Shown here: positions 1 through 5,123 of the stretch, piece by piece | Numbering within the stretch: the stretch's first letter is position 1 | Layout of the letters: each line of letters opens with the position of its first letter | Assembly: GCA_030630935.1 (NCBI GenBank) | Contig: DAOVMD010000159.1 | Span: 1-6,979 of the forward strand | Length of the DNA stretch: 6,979 nt | From: Candidatus Mcinerneyibacteriota bacterium | GTDB lineage: Bacteria > AUK180 > JAQVHJ01 | Direction: 5' to 3' | Position numbers and translations under genes: made by a program | Notes under the pieces: model-generated | The model's input: the letters and a program-made list of their open reading frames with translations, nothing else | The model's database searches: none | What the model was told of the DNA's origin: nothing

Positions 1-1
1 A

Positions 2-235
2 AAAAAAATTGAATCAGGAAATATTGAAGTTGGAATGAAACCTGATATGGTTCGGGCTGCACTTGGAGAACCTCAAAATATCACTAGATATTTTACAAGT
101 GACTCAAAACAAATCTGGGCTTTTTTTGTTAATCCCCACCGTACAGTTAAAGTTTATTTTGAGAATGGTAAAGTAAAAAAAATAGAACGAATTTCAAAAC
201 CCATGGAACCCCCGCCACCAGTATTTGGGTATTAA
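2..235 (+). CDS. BamE/SmpA-like outer-membrane-assembly-type domain protein, C-terminal part (5' end outside window)
   Basis: The reading frame is open from the first bases of the window and ends at TAA 233-235. The 77 visible residues include I-E-x-G-N-I-x-x-G-M-x-x-x-x-V, then A-L-G-E-P, a Trp-containing strand and K-V-Y-F-E-N-G-K-V. This pattern (a short helix entered by a G-M turn, an L-G-x-P turn, then beta strands ending in 'F-x-N-G-K-V') is typical of the SmpA/OmlA/BamE fold, usually found in small envelope lipoproteins. The tail is proline-rich (PMEPPPPVFGY). The ATG at 35 is the conserved Met of the G-M motif rather than a start, because the motif begins upstream of it. Signal peptide and N terminus are not visible, so a link to the BAM complex cannot be claimed; many unrelated envelope proteins share this fold. 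Confidence 0.6.
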   Translation, partial: KKIESGNIEVGMKPDMVRAALGEPQNITRYFTSDSKQIWAFFVNPHRTVKVYFENGKVKKIERISKPMEPPPPVFGY

Positions 236-249
236 CCCATTGTTTCACA

Positions 250-288
250 ATGAAAAAGTAAGAATGAATAATGAAGAATGAAAAATGA
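250..288 (+). repeat. Low-complexity AATGAA-type tract
   Basis: Variants of the words GAATGAA, AATAATGAA and GAATGAAAA recur about every 8-10 bases. It starts 15 bases after the stop of the first gene and encodes nothing obvious. It resembles the degenerate intergenic word arrays seen in other AT-rich genomes. No function is claimed. Confidence 0.5.
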
Positions 289-444
289 TTTTGCACTAAT
301 TATTATGCTGCATTTCTTTAGAGCAATATTTCTTAGTATAAAATATTAATTATCCTTAATTAACAAATGAAGGCAAATCCTTTGAATTGGTTGAATATAA
401 TTCTTCGATATAGTCAGGGAAGGAATTTATTAACTTAATTAAAA

Positions 445-497
445 CCTTCACTGCGCTCAGAGATTGCTTCAGTCACTACGTTCCATCGCAATGACAA
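445..497 (-). repeat. Degenerate copy of a dispersed intergenic repeat
   Basis: Read on the minus strand it begins TTGTCATTGCGATGGAACG, continues TAGTGACTGAAGCAATCTC and ends in GAGCGCAGTGAAGG. It closely matches, from memory, the repeat of form CATTGCGAGGAACGAAG / TGACGAAGCAATCTC found many times in the intergenic regions of several phyla. Compared with that form it carries two extra T's (in GATGGAAC and GACTGAAG), which suggests a decayed copy. It also has an internal near-repeat, TCACTGCGCTC versus TCACTACGTTC on the + strand. Confidence 0.6.
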
Positions 498-528
498 ATA
501 ATATCATTACTTTATCAAACATCTGAAT

Positions 529-543
529 GCATGCAAAGCATGC
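529..543. repeat. Short perfect hairpin GCATGC-AAA-GCATGC
   Basis: Two self-complementary GCATGC words (529-534 and 538-543) are separated by AAA, giving a 6-bp stem with a 3-base loop or two tandem SphI-type palindromes. Neither strand has a T-run after it, so it does not look like an intrinsic terminator for the protease gene that ends at 622. It lies between the dispersed repeat and the inverted-repeat arm. Confidence 0.4.
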
Positions 544-567
544 CTTTATAAAACACTTTAACAATTT

Positions 568-626
568 AACTATCCTAACTCTCGCACACTTGAACGTTTT
601 ATTAACACTTGAACTATTGAACTATT
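568..626 (+). repeat. Left arm of a 59-base imperfect inverted repeat flanking the protease gene
   Basis: The reverse complement of 2511-2569 aligns to this segment without gaps over 59 bases with about seven mismatches. Shared blocks include CGCACACTT, TTTTATTAAC and AACTATTGAACTATT. With one gap, similarity extends outward to about 556 here and 2580 on the other side. The inner end overlaps the protease gene: its TAG stop (622-624 on the minus strand) is made of repeat sequence. No transposase is present, so this is a dispersed-repeat or MITE-like arm rather than a recognised insertion sequence. Confidence 0.75.
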
Positions 627-634
627 TAACTATT
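611..634 (+). repeat. Tandem octamer (GAACTATT, GAACTATT, TAACTATT)
   Basis: Two exact octamers (611-618, 619-626) and a one-mismatch third (627-634) run from the intergenic repeat into the protease reading frame, where they supply the last few codons and the stop. A separate 10-base direct repeat, ACACTTGAAC, occurs at 586-595 and 605-614 in the same arm. Confidence 0.7.
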
Positions 635-2436
635 CCAATCTTACCTGTTTGTTCGAGTCCATTTTCATCAAAGATATAAAAGACATAAATCCCTGCAGCG
701 ATCTTTTTTCCGGCCACATTTTCAAGGACCCAGTCAAAGGAAGTACTGTCATCTTCATTAATATATTCAAAAATCAACTGTCCGGAAACAGTGAAGATTT
801 GTAAAGTACAATCAGGAGTTAGTTTATTAAATGTAATTTTACCATCTTCAATTGCTTTTACAGGATTTGGATAGACTTGTACTTTTGGAATCTCGTCATC
901 AATTGGGATTGTCCCGGTAGAAGTACCTGTTACAACGTACAAGAAAACATCATTACCGTTAATTGTTGAAGTAGGGGTATCGCTAGATTTATAAATAGCC
1001 CCGGGTGTTTGAGTAGAATAATTTGAACCTGCAGCAGTATAATCTTCGATCCAGAATTTGTTAACGGTTCCAATTGTAGCAGTTCCGGAATCCCCAAAAC
1101 TATTAGGATAGAATTCACCATTAGCCAGGTCATATATTTTCAATGTATAAGTATCTCCCGGGCTTGTTGATATCAAATCGGTAATATCTAAGATAACATC
1201 GTGAGAAGGATATGGCTGTATACCACTTCTGTTATACCTATCATCGAATTCCTTATTTAATGCCGGATTTGCTCTTGAAATAGTCCGCAGCAGATCTCCT
1301 CTTGCATTATGAGAGATATTAATTACAGCCAGGTATTCAGGTGAATAATTATTCCTGTCATCAAAAATGAAGACCCATTGATAAGCAAGATCAAATAAAG
1401 CTTCGTATGATAACCAGTAAAATCCATCATTAACATTTTCCCAGGAATATATCCCTGCACCCCAGGAATTGGCAACCTTAAAAGCTCCGTAAGTATTAGG
1501 ATTAGCATTCTCAGTATAGGGACCGTAGTTATCATCATAACCCACAAAAGTATTTGCATGATTAGTTGTTACAGAATTATAGGTGTCGTCAGTGAGAAGG
1601 TCATTCGAATCGAAATTTGAATATTCCCCTGCATCTATAACAATACTTACTAATTTACCTGAGCTCAGGATTGTTTTTATATTATTTAATACGTTTGCTT
1701 TATCTGTATCATCAAGGTAAATATAATATACGGGTTGTTTTACACTTCTCCATGGTGGGGCGTCTCTGAAAGCTGCTTCAGACGGCCAAGTCGTTGAATC
1801 GGAATCGTCATACGGCATTTTATCCCAGGTACAGCAGCCGATTTTATCTATTAGTTCCATCGCATCTCCGGCAGATGACCCTGAATCATATCCCGAATTA
1901 ATCTGATGGTAAACGAAATCAGGAGAAAATATCTTTGTATGATAACTTGCAGGAGTAGGTTCATTATTCCCACCGCCCCAGAGCCATGTCGCGCCGGATA
2001 GATTCCAACCTTGTTCTTGAGCTTCTTGAAATGTTTTCATATAATAAGCTATTGCCCAGCAGGTACAAGACCCTTCACCCGCCTGGTTCCCAATTGGGGG
2101 GAAAGCATTTGATGTTGAGTTATCAAAGGAGACAGGAGCTCTTGTTTTTCCTTTAAGGTTCGCTCTAATAATAACCTTTCCATTCTTTAATAATTCAGCA
2201 TACTCTCCTTCACGTAGAGGGGCAAAACCCGTACCTAAACCATTGAATTTAATATTATAATTTTTCCCGCGTTCATAAACTCCAAGAGAATCTTTCATCT
2301 GCTGAATCTGGTCAGAAGTGAAATTTGTATATTCAATCTCGAGACCGTTAATTTTTACAACCTTGACTTCTGCAAATGAAACAGTAATAATAATTAGGGA
2401 TAAAAATATAGTCATAATGAGTTTTAATCTTCTCAT
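622..2436 (-). CDS. Secreted papain-family (C1A-like) cysteine protease with C-terminal sorting domain
   Basis: This 604-residue protein starts with a signal peptide (basic MRRLK, hydrophobic 6-20, likely cleavage after V-S-F-A at 22). The peptidase domain spans about 110-360. It contains P-P-I-G-N-Q (Gln118, the oxyanion position), S-C-T-C-W-A with catalytic Cys126 before Trp, N-H-A-N-T-F-V-G-Y with His293, and K-V-A-N-S-W-G with Asn323, so the papain triad is complete. Residues 22-105 may form a propeptide. Residues 365-510 look beta-rich and end in D-S-G-T-x-x-I-G-T-x-x-x-F-W-I, loosely like a P-type domain (uncertain). Residues 518-604 match the type A sorting tail of secreted FCB-group proteins: V-Y-P-N-P-V, then G-K-K-I-A-A-G-I-Y, ending G-K-I-G-I-V-K. 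ATG 2436 is chosen because GGAGG lies 5 bases upstream and the signal peptide begins there; the frame stays open to 2520, beyond the promoter. G+C is visibly higher than in the next gene. It probably degrades extracellular protein; the substrate is unknown. Confidence 0.88.
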   Translation of the reverse strand: MRRLKLIMTIFLSLIIITVSFAEVKVVKINGLEIEYTNFTSDQIQQMKDSLGVYERGKNYNIKFNGLGTGFAPLREGEYAELLKNGKVIIRANLKGKTRAPVSFDNSTSNAFPPIGNQAGEGSCTCWAIAYYMKTFQEAQEQGWNLSGATWLWGGGNNEPTPASYHTKIFSPDFVYHQINSGYDSGSSAGDAMELIDKIGCCTWDKMPYDDSDSTTWPSEAAFRDAPPWRSVKQPVYYIYLDDTDKANVLNNIKTILSSGKLVSIVIDAGEYSNFDSNDLLTDDTYNSVTTNHANTFVGYDDNYGPYTENANPNTYGAFKVANSWGAGIYSWENVNDGFYWLSYEALFDLAYQWVFIFDDRNNYSPEYLAVINISHNARGDLLRTISRANPALNKEFDDRYNRSGIQPYPSHDVILDITDLISTSPGDTYTLKIYDLANGEFYPNSFGDSGTATIGTVNKFWIEDYTAAGSNYSTQTPGAIYKSSDTPTSTINGNDVFLYVVTGTSTGTIPIDDEIPKVQVYPNPVKAIEDGKITFNKLTPDCTLQIFTVSGQLIFEYINEDDSTSFDWVLENVAGKKIAAGIYVFYIFDENGLEQTGKIGIVK

Positions 2437-2441
2437 CTTCT

Positions 2442-2446
2442 CCTCC
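2442..2446 (-). promoter_or_regulatory. Shine-Dalgarno site fixing the protease start
   Basis: Minus-strand GGAGG, within AAAGGAGGAGAAG, lies five bases before the ATG at 2436. This decides the start over the in-frame ATG at 2520, which would place 28 extra residues ahead of an intact signal peptide and inside the repeat. Confidence 0.85.
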
Positions 2447-2468
2447 TTTTTTGATTCGATACAAAATA

Positions 2469-2497
2469 AGTATAACATTTTTTCTTTAAAAATGCAA
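2469..2497 (-). promoter_or_regulatory. Sigma-70-type promoter with extended -10 for the protease gene
   Basis: On the minus strand TTGCAT (2497-2492) is followed after exactly 17 bases by TATACT (2474-2469). A TG one base upstream of the -10 gives TGTTATACT, an extended -10. Transcription should start near 2462, leaving about 25 bases of leader with the Shine-Dalgarno site. The promoter lies just inside the right inverted-repeat arm, so promoter and gene are enclosed together. Confidence 0.6.
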
Positions 2498-2510
2498 ATG
2501 AAAAAAAGAA

Positions 2511-2569
2511 AATAGTTCAATAGTTGAAGAGTTAATAAAATGTTTAAGTGTGCGGGAGTTGAGATAGTT
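2511..2569 (-). repeat. Right arm of the inverted repeat flanking the protease gene
   Basis: This is the inverted partner of 568-626, with the same 59-base length and about seven differences. On the + strand it begins AATAGTTCAATAGTTGAAG and includes AAGTGTGCGGGAGTT. It lies 14 bases upstream of the protease -35 box and contains no gene. The arms are about 1.88 kb apart and together enclose promoter, leader and nearly the whole coding sequence. Confidence 0.75.
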
Positions 2570-2589
2570 CAATTTGTTTAATTCTGTTA

Positions 2590-2672
2590 ACCTCACAGAT
2601 AACTGATAGTAGAAAACAGAAACCCAACAGCTTTTCTGTCGAGAACAGATATCAGAGAATAGAGAGCTGAAA
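2590..2672 (+). other. Low-complexity CAGATA/CTGATA-rich spacer with a possible hairpin
   Basis: Between the right repeat arm and the next promoter the words ACAGATA, ACTGATA, AACAGA and CAGAGAATAGAGAG recur, as in a decayed word-repeat array. ACAGAAA (2616-2622) can pair with TTTCTGT (2633-2639) around a 10-base loop; ACAGA at 2645-2649 could compete for the same partner. No T-run follows, so no terminator is claimed, and no gene is visible. Confidence 0.35.
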
Positions 2673-2686
2673 AGAATTAATTTTCA

Positions 2687-2715
2687 TTGACCTTAAATCG
2701 ATATTATGTTATAAT
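2687..2715 (+). promoter_or_regulatory. Near-consensus sigma-70 promoter of the interrupted gene
   Basis: TTGACC (2687-2692) is followed by a 17-base spacer and a perfect TATAAT (2710-2715). Transcription would start near 2722, only about 18 bases before the ATG at 2740. The Shine-Dalgarno AGGGG (2731-2735) would lie within that short leader. Confidence 0.7.
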
Positions 2716-2739
2716 AAATCGTAAAATTAAAGGGGTAAA

Positions 2740-3705
2740 ATGAAAGCAAAACTAATTTTTATGTTTTCAATTACTATTTTCTTTATATTTATAAATCAAG
2801 CTTTTTCAACTGATACAAATATTGATATTAATAAAGTTGAATGGACAAAGGAAAATCTTAATATTCTTAAAAAAGTTGATCTTGAAATGGTAGAAAAATT
2901 CTTTAACAAATATATAAGTAAAAATAGTGATATTCTAAGAACAAATATTGGGGAATATATTTTTATAGATCTTAATAATGATGATAAATTAGAATTAGTT
3001 ATTACAACTGATGTCAGCGGGAGAGCTTTTTTTTAAATTGAAGTTATTCATAGGGAATCAGAAAATGATTATCATCGTGAATTTTTAGGTGGATTCATGG
3101 AGGTAGATCTTCAAAGTAAAATTGTTGATTTAGATAATAATGGTCAAAAAGAAATAATAATTACTAACCTTATTACAGAATATCGAGGTTGTGGGATATA
3201 TGCTGTATGGAATGCAATATATAAAATTGAAAATGGAGTATATATTCAATCGGATTCAGATTTTCCTGAATATTATACTAATATCTTTTTACCTGAAATT
3301 GAGAAGGAAATTAATGATATAAATAATAAAAAGATATTTGTAAGTAATAAGTTAAAAAGGGGAGATGAAAAAGTATTATATCGATATTATTTAAATAATT
3401 CCAATCAAATTCCTGATAAAGATGATAGGGAGCTGGATATAGTCGAGAGAGAAATGATTTTAAGTTTTTATTATCTCCCTTATGATAAGGTCTATAGAAT
3501 AACAAATATTAATTCTAAGGCTGGATTAGAAAGAGCAATCAAGTGGGCCAATTCAAATAATATTATACTCAGGAAAAACTCATTAATTGTGTTTCAAGAT
3601 ATAGGTGATAAAGATTCAATTATCCAAGTTGAGAGATTGTCAGAAGATAAAAATAAAGAGATATCAATAAAAGCAAAGAAAATTCTTGGAAAAATTAATA
3701 ATTAG
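2740..3705 (+). pseudogene. Secreted calcium-loop/HEAT-like protein interrupted by one in-frame stop
   Basis: One frame runs from ATG 2740 (AGGGG 4 bases upstream) to TAG 3703-3705, 321 codons broken only by TAA at 3034-3036 (codon 99). Both sides look like one protein. Residues 1-23 form a signal peptide ending near Q-A-F-S. D-L-N-N-D-D-K-L-E-L-V-I before the stop and D-L-D-N-N-G-Q-K-E-I-I-I after it are matching calcium-loop or FG-GAP/VCBS-like repeats. The 20 codons directly after the stop continue sensibly (IEVIHRESEN...). The last 50 residues or so (R-K-N-S-L-I-V-F-Q-D-I-G-D-K-D-S to K-I-L-G-K-I) read as a HEAT-like repeat pair. The stop follows a run of eight T's, but slippage cannot explain it because the frame is unchanged downstream; a substitution fits (TAT or CAA to TAA). 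AGGTGG (3087-3092) before ATG 3097 could allow re-initiation without a signal peptide. Function unknown. A sequencing error is possible. Confidence 0.7.
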
Positions 3706-3715
3706 GTTTAACTTA

Positions 3716-3745
3716 TTGAAAAGATTTTTCTTGAATTTATATTAT
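3716..3745 (+). promoter_or_regulatory. Candidate promoter for the HEAT-STAS-GAF/HD cluster
   Basis: TTGAAA (3716-3721) and TATTAT (3740-3745) are spaced 18 bases apart, each one mismatch from consensus. Alternatives overlap in this very AT-rich gap: TTGAAT at 3731 with TAATAT at 3754, and an exact TATAAT at 3768-3773 that is too close to the ribosome binding site to be useful. The choice among them is uncertain. Confidence 0.4.
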
Positions 3746-3789
3746 AAATATGTTAATATATATAAAATATAATAGGAGGAGACTTTATA

Positions 3790-4746
3790 ATGAGAAAGCA
3801 TTTGTTTCTTTTAGTTTTTTTAGTTATCACTTTGTTTGTAATTGGTTGTGGTCCTAATATTTCTGAGAAGGTTCGTGATCTTGAAAATCCATCAGCGGAT
3901 GTTCGTGAAAAGGCGCTTAAGGATTTAGTTGAGATAGGCGATCCTGCAGTTGCGCCTGTGATAGAAATCATAGGCAGTAAGAATGCAACCACGCGAACCA
4001 TTGCATCAGATGTCATGATAGAGATTGGAGAATCTTGTATTGCCCCGCTTTTAAAGGTAATAGATGACTCCAAATCGGATAGTATTAAAGCAGGTCAAGC
4101 GGTTTATATAATCGGTGAATTGGGTGAGAAGTACCAATCAAAAGTTGAAGATATTTTAATTAAACACGTTACAGATCCGCGATATGCGGTCCGGGTGAAT
4201 ACGATTGCAGCATTAGGTAAGATAAAATCTGAGAAATCGATAAAAGATTTAAATGGAATTTTAGAAAAGGAATTTGAAAGTGAGAATCCTGAATGGAATG
4301 TCATAACAATTTTAGCAAAATCAATTGGAATGATTGGACAGAATGGTGCAAATGAAATTCTTTTCAAATATCTAAATTCAAAAAAGACTCCATTACATAT
4401 TAAGAAGGATATTGCAACTTATATTGAAGGAGTTTCAACGAATGCAATGAGAGAGGATTTAATTAAATATGTAACTAATCTTGGTGGTAAAAAGCATAGT
4501 GGTTGGGGAACTCTTGACGGGATGAAGCTTATGTCCGTATTGACAAAGACTTTAGGTTCAATGCCCAAGAGTAAAGATTTAATAAATATTTTATTAGATA
4601 TTCAAAAGTATTATGGATTTGATGATACATTTTATCCAAAGGTAATTTATTCTCTAGATAAGATTGGTCCGAAGGATAAGGAGATACAGTCAATAATAGA
4701 TAAGCTTGAAGTAAAAAGAGAGAAACTTGAGAAAAAAGGGAAATAA
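3790..4746 (+). CDS. HEAT-repeat lipoprotein
   Basis: This 318-residue protein starts at ATG 3790, with AGGAGG (3774-3779) 10 bases upstream. Residues 1-20 are a lipoprotein signal: M-R-K-H, a hydrophobic run, then lipobox V-I-G-C with Cys20 as the acylation site. The next residue is Gly, not the Asp that retains lipoproteins in the inner membrane of E. coli. About 25-215 is a run of five or six HEAT repeats with helices of the type D-V-R-E-K-A-L-K-D-L-V-E-I-G-D-P-A-V-A-P-V-I (37-58) and Y-A-V-R-V-N-T-I-A-A-L-G-K-I (132-145). Such repeats form protein-binding solenoids. The end (297-318) is highly charged and could be a short coiled coil. It lies 20 bases before the STAS gene, so probably shares its transcript. 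It probably acts as an envelope scaffold; the partner is unknown. Confidence 0.85.
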   Translation: MRKHLFLLVFLVITLFVIGCGPNISEKVRDLENPSADVREKALKDLVEIGDPAVAPVIEIIGSKNATTRTIASDVMIEIGESCIAPLLKVIDDSKSDSIKAGQAVYIIGELGEKYQSKVEDILIKHVTDPRYAVRVNTIAALGKIKSEKSIKDLNGILEKEFESENPEWNVITILAKSIGMIGQNGANEILFKYLNSKKTPLHIKKDIATYIEGVSTNAMREDLIKYVTNLGGKKHSGWGTLDGMKLMSVLTKTLGSMPKSKDLINILLDIQKYYGFDDTFYPKVIYSLDKIGPKDKEIQSIIDKLEVKREKLEKKGK

Positions 4747-4766
4747 AAAATCATTAAGGAGATCGA

Positions 4767-5108
4767 ATGGAGAAGCTAAAAATTGAATTATCACAAGAAT
4801 CCGGAACTGTTATAATTAAGTTAGTTGGATATTTAGATGCAGAAACTTCACCAAAATTTGATGGAGTGATTTTAGATTTGATGCAGCAGAATAAATATAA
4901 AATGGTAGTAGATTTTTCAAAGCTTGATTATATCAGTTCTGCCGGATTAGGAGTTCTAATGGGGAAGATTGGGGAGATTCGGAATAAAGGTGGGGATATT
5001 GTAATCTCAGAATTACCTCAGAAAGTATTCAGAGTGTTTCAATTATTAGGGTTTTCAAAATTATTTAAAATTGTGGATTCAAATGCGGAGGCACTTAAGG
5101 CATTTTAA
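4767..5108 (+). CDS. STAS-domain anti-sigma factor antagonist-like protein
   Basis: The 113 residues form one complete STAS domain, the usual length for SpoIIAA/RsbV proteins. AAGGAG (4756-4761) lies 5 bases before the ATG. Visible hallmarks are G-Y-L-D-A-E-T-S-P-K-F (21-31), V-V-D-F-S-K-L-D-Y-I-S-S-A-G-L-G-V-L (47-64) and G-G-D-I-V-I (75-80). Ser58 aligns by eye with the phosphorylated serine of SpoIIAA (D-S-S-G); here that motif reads S-S-A-G. In known systems the dephosphorylated form binds an anti-sigma or HPK-type kinase and frees its target. No kinase, phosphatase or sigma factor gene is visible here; the 3' neighbour, 15 bases away, is the GAF/HD protein. So the partner could be encoded elsewhere, or the output could be something other than transcription. 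Confidence 0.93.
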   Translation: MEKLKIELSQESGTVIIKLVGYLDAETSPKFDGVILDLMQQNKYKMVVDFSKLDYISSAGLGVLMGKIGEIRNKGGDIVISELPQKVFRVFQLLGFSKLFKIVDSNAEALKAF

Positions 5109-5123
5109 TCAGCGAGGTATTAT

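Larger units (their letters stand above)
236..621. other. Non-coding stretch rich in degenerate repeats
   Basis: This 386-base stretch lies between a + strand gene end and the 3' end of the minus-strand protease, so two genes converge on it. It holds an AATGAA-rich tract (about 250-288), a 53-base dispersed-repeat copy (445-497), a GCATGC hairpin (529-543) and most of the left arm of a 59-base inverted repeat (568-626). A 6-bp stem (238-243 with 247-252) follows the first gene's stop but has no T-run on the + strand, so it is not a convincing intrinsic terminator. No terminator for the protease gene could be identified. A minus-strand frame at 356-451 reads protein-like for about 30 codons but has no proper start. 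Confidence 0.7.

Noticed and set aside
238-252. CATTGT-TTC-ACAATG hairpin after the first gene's stop as a terminator
   Set aside because: The stem is only 6 bp and is followed by A's, not T's, on the + strand, so it lacks the intrinsic terminator signature.
356-451. Minus-strand frame reading V-K-V-L-I-K-L-I-N-S-F-P-D-Y-I-E-E-L to S-F-V-N then stop
   Set aside because: It reads protein-like for about 30 codons but has only a GTG with no ribosome binding site, and its upstream part is the dispersed repeat. It may be a gene remnant or chance.
2318-2515. Open frame on the + strand opposite the protease N-terminus
   Set aside because: It overlaps the protease signal-peptide region, promoter and repeat on the other strand, and its composition shows no coding features of its own.
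568-2569. Insertion sequence with terminal inverted repeats
   Set aside because: The enclosed gene is a protease, not a transposase, and no target-site duplication could be recognised.
3027-3034. Programmed transcriptional slippage on the eight-T run
   Set aside because: The downstream coding frame equals the upstream frame, so a one-base slip in either direction leads to other stops and does not rejoin it.
3311-3505. Minus-strand frame inside the interrupted gene
   Set aside because: No ribosome binding site and no recognisable domain; the + strand frame explains the region.
3718-3730. GAAAA-loop-TTTTC as a terminator after the interrupted gene
   Set aside because: The stem is almost purely A-T with a 3-base loop and would be unstable; the same bases serve better as part of the candidate promoter region.
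3753-4073. Minus-strand frame opposite the HEAT lipoprotein
   Set aside because: It is a mirror of the HEAT-repeat coding sequence; the + strand frame has the lipobox, ribosome binding site and repeat pattern.
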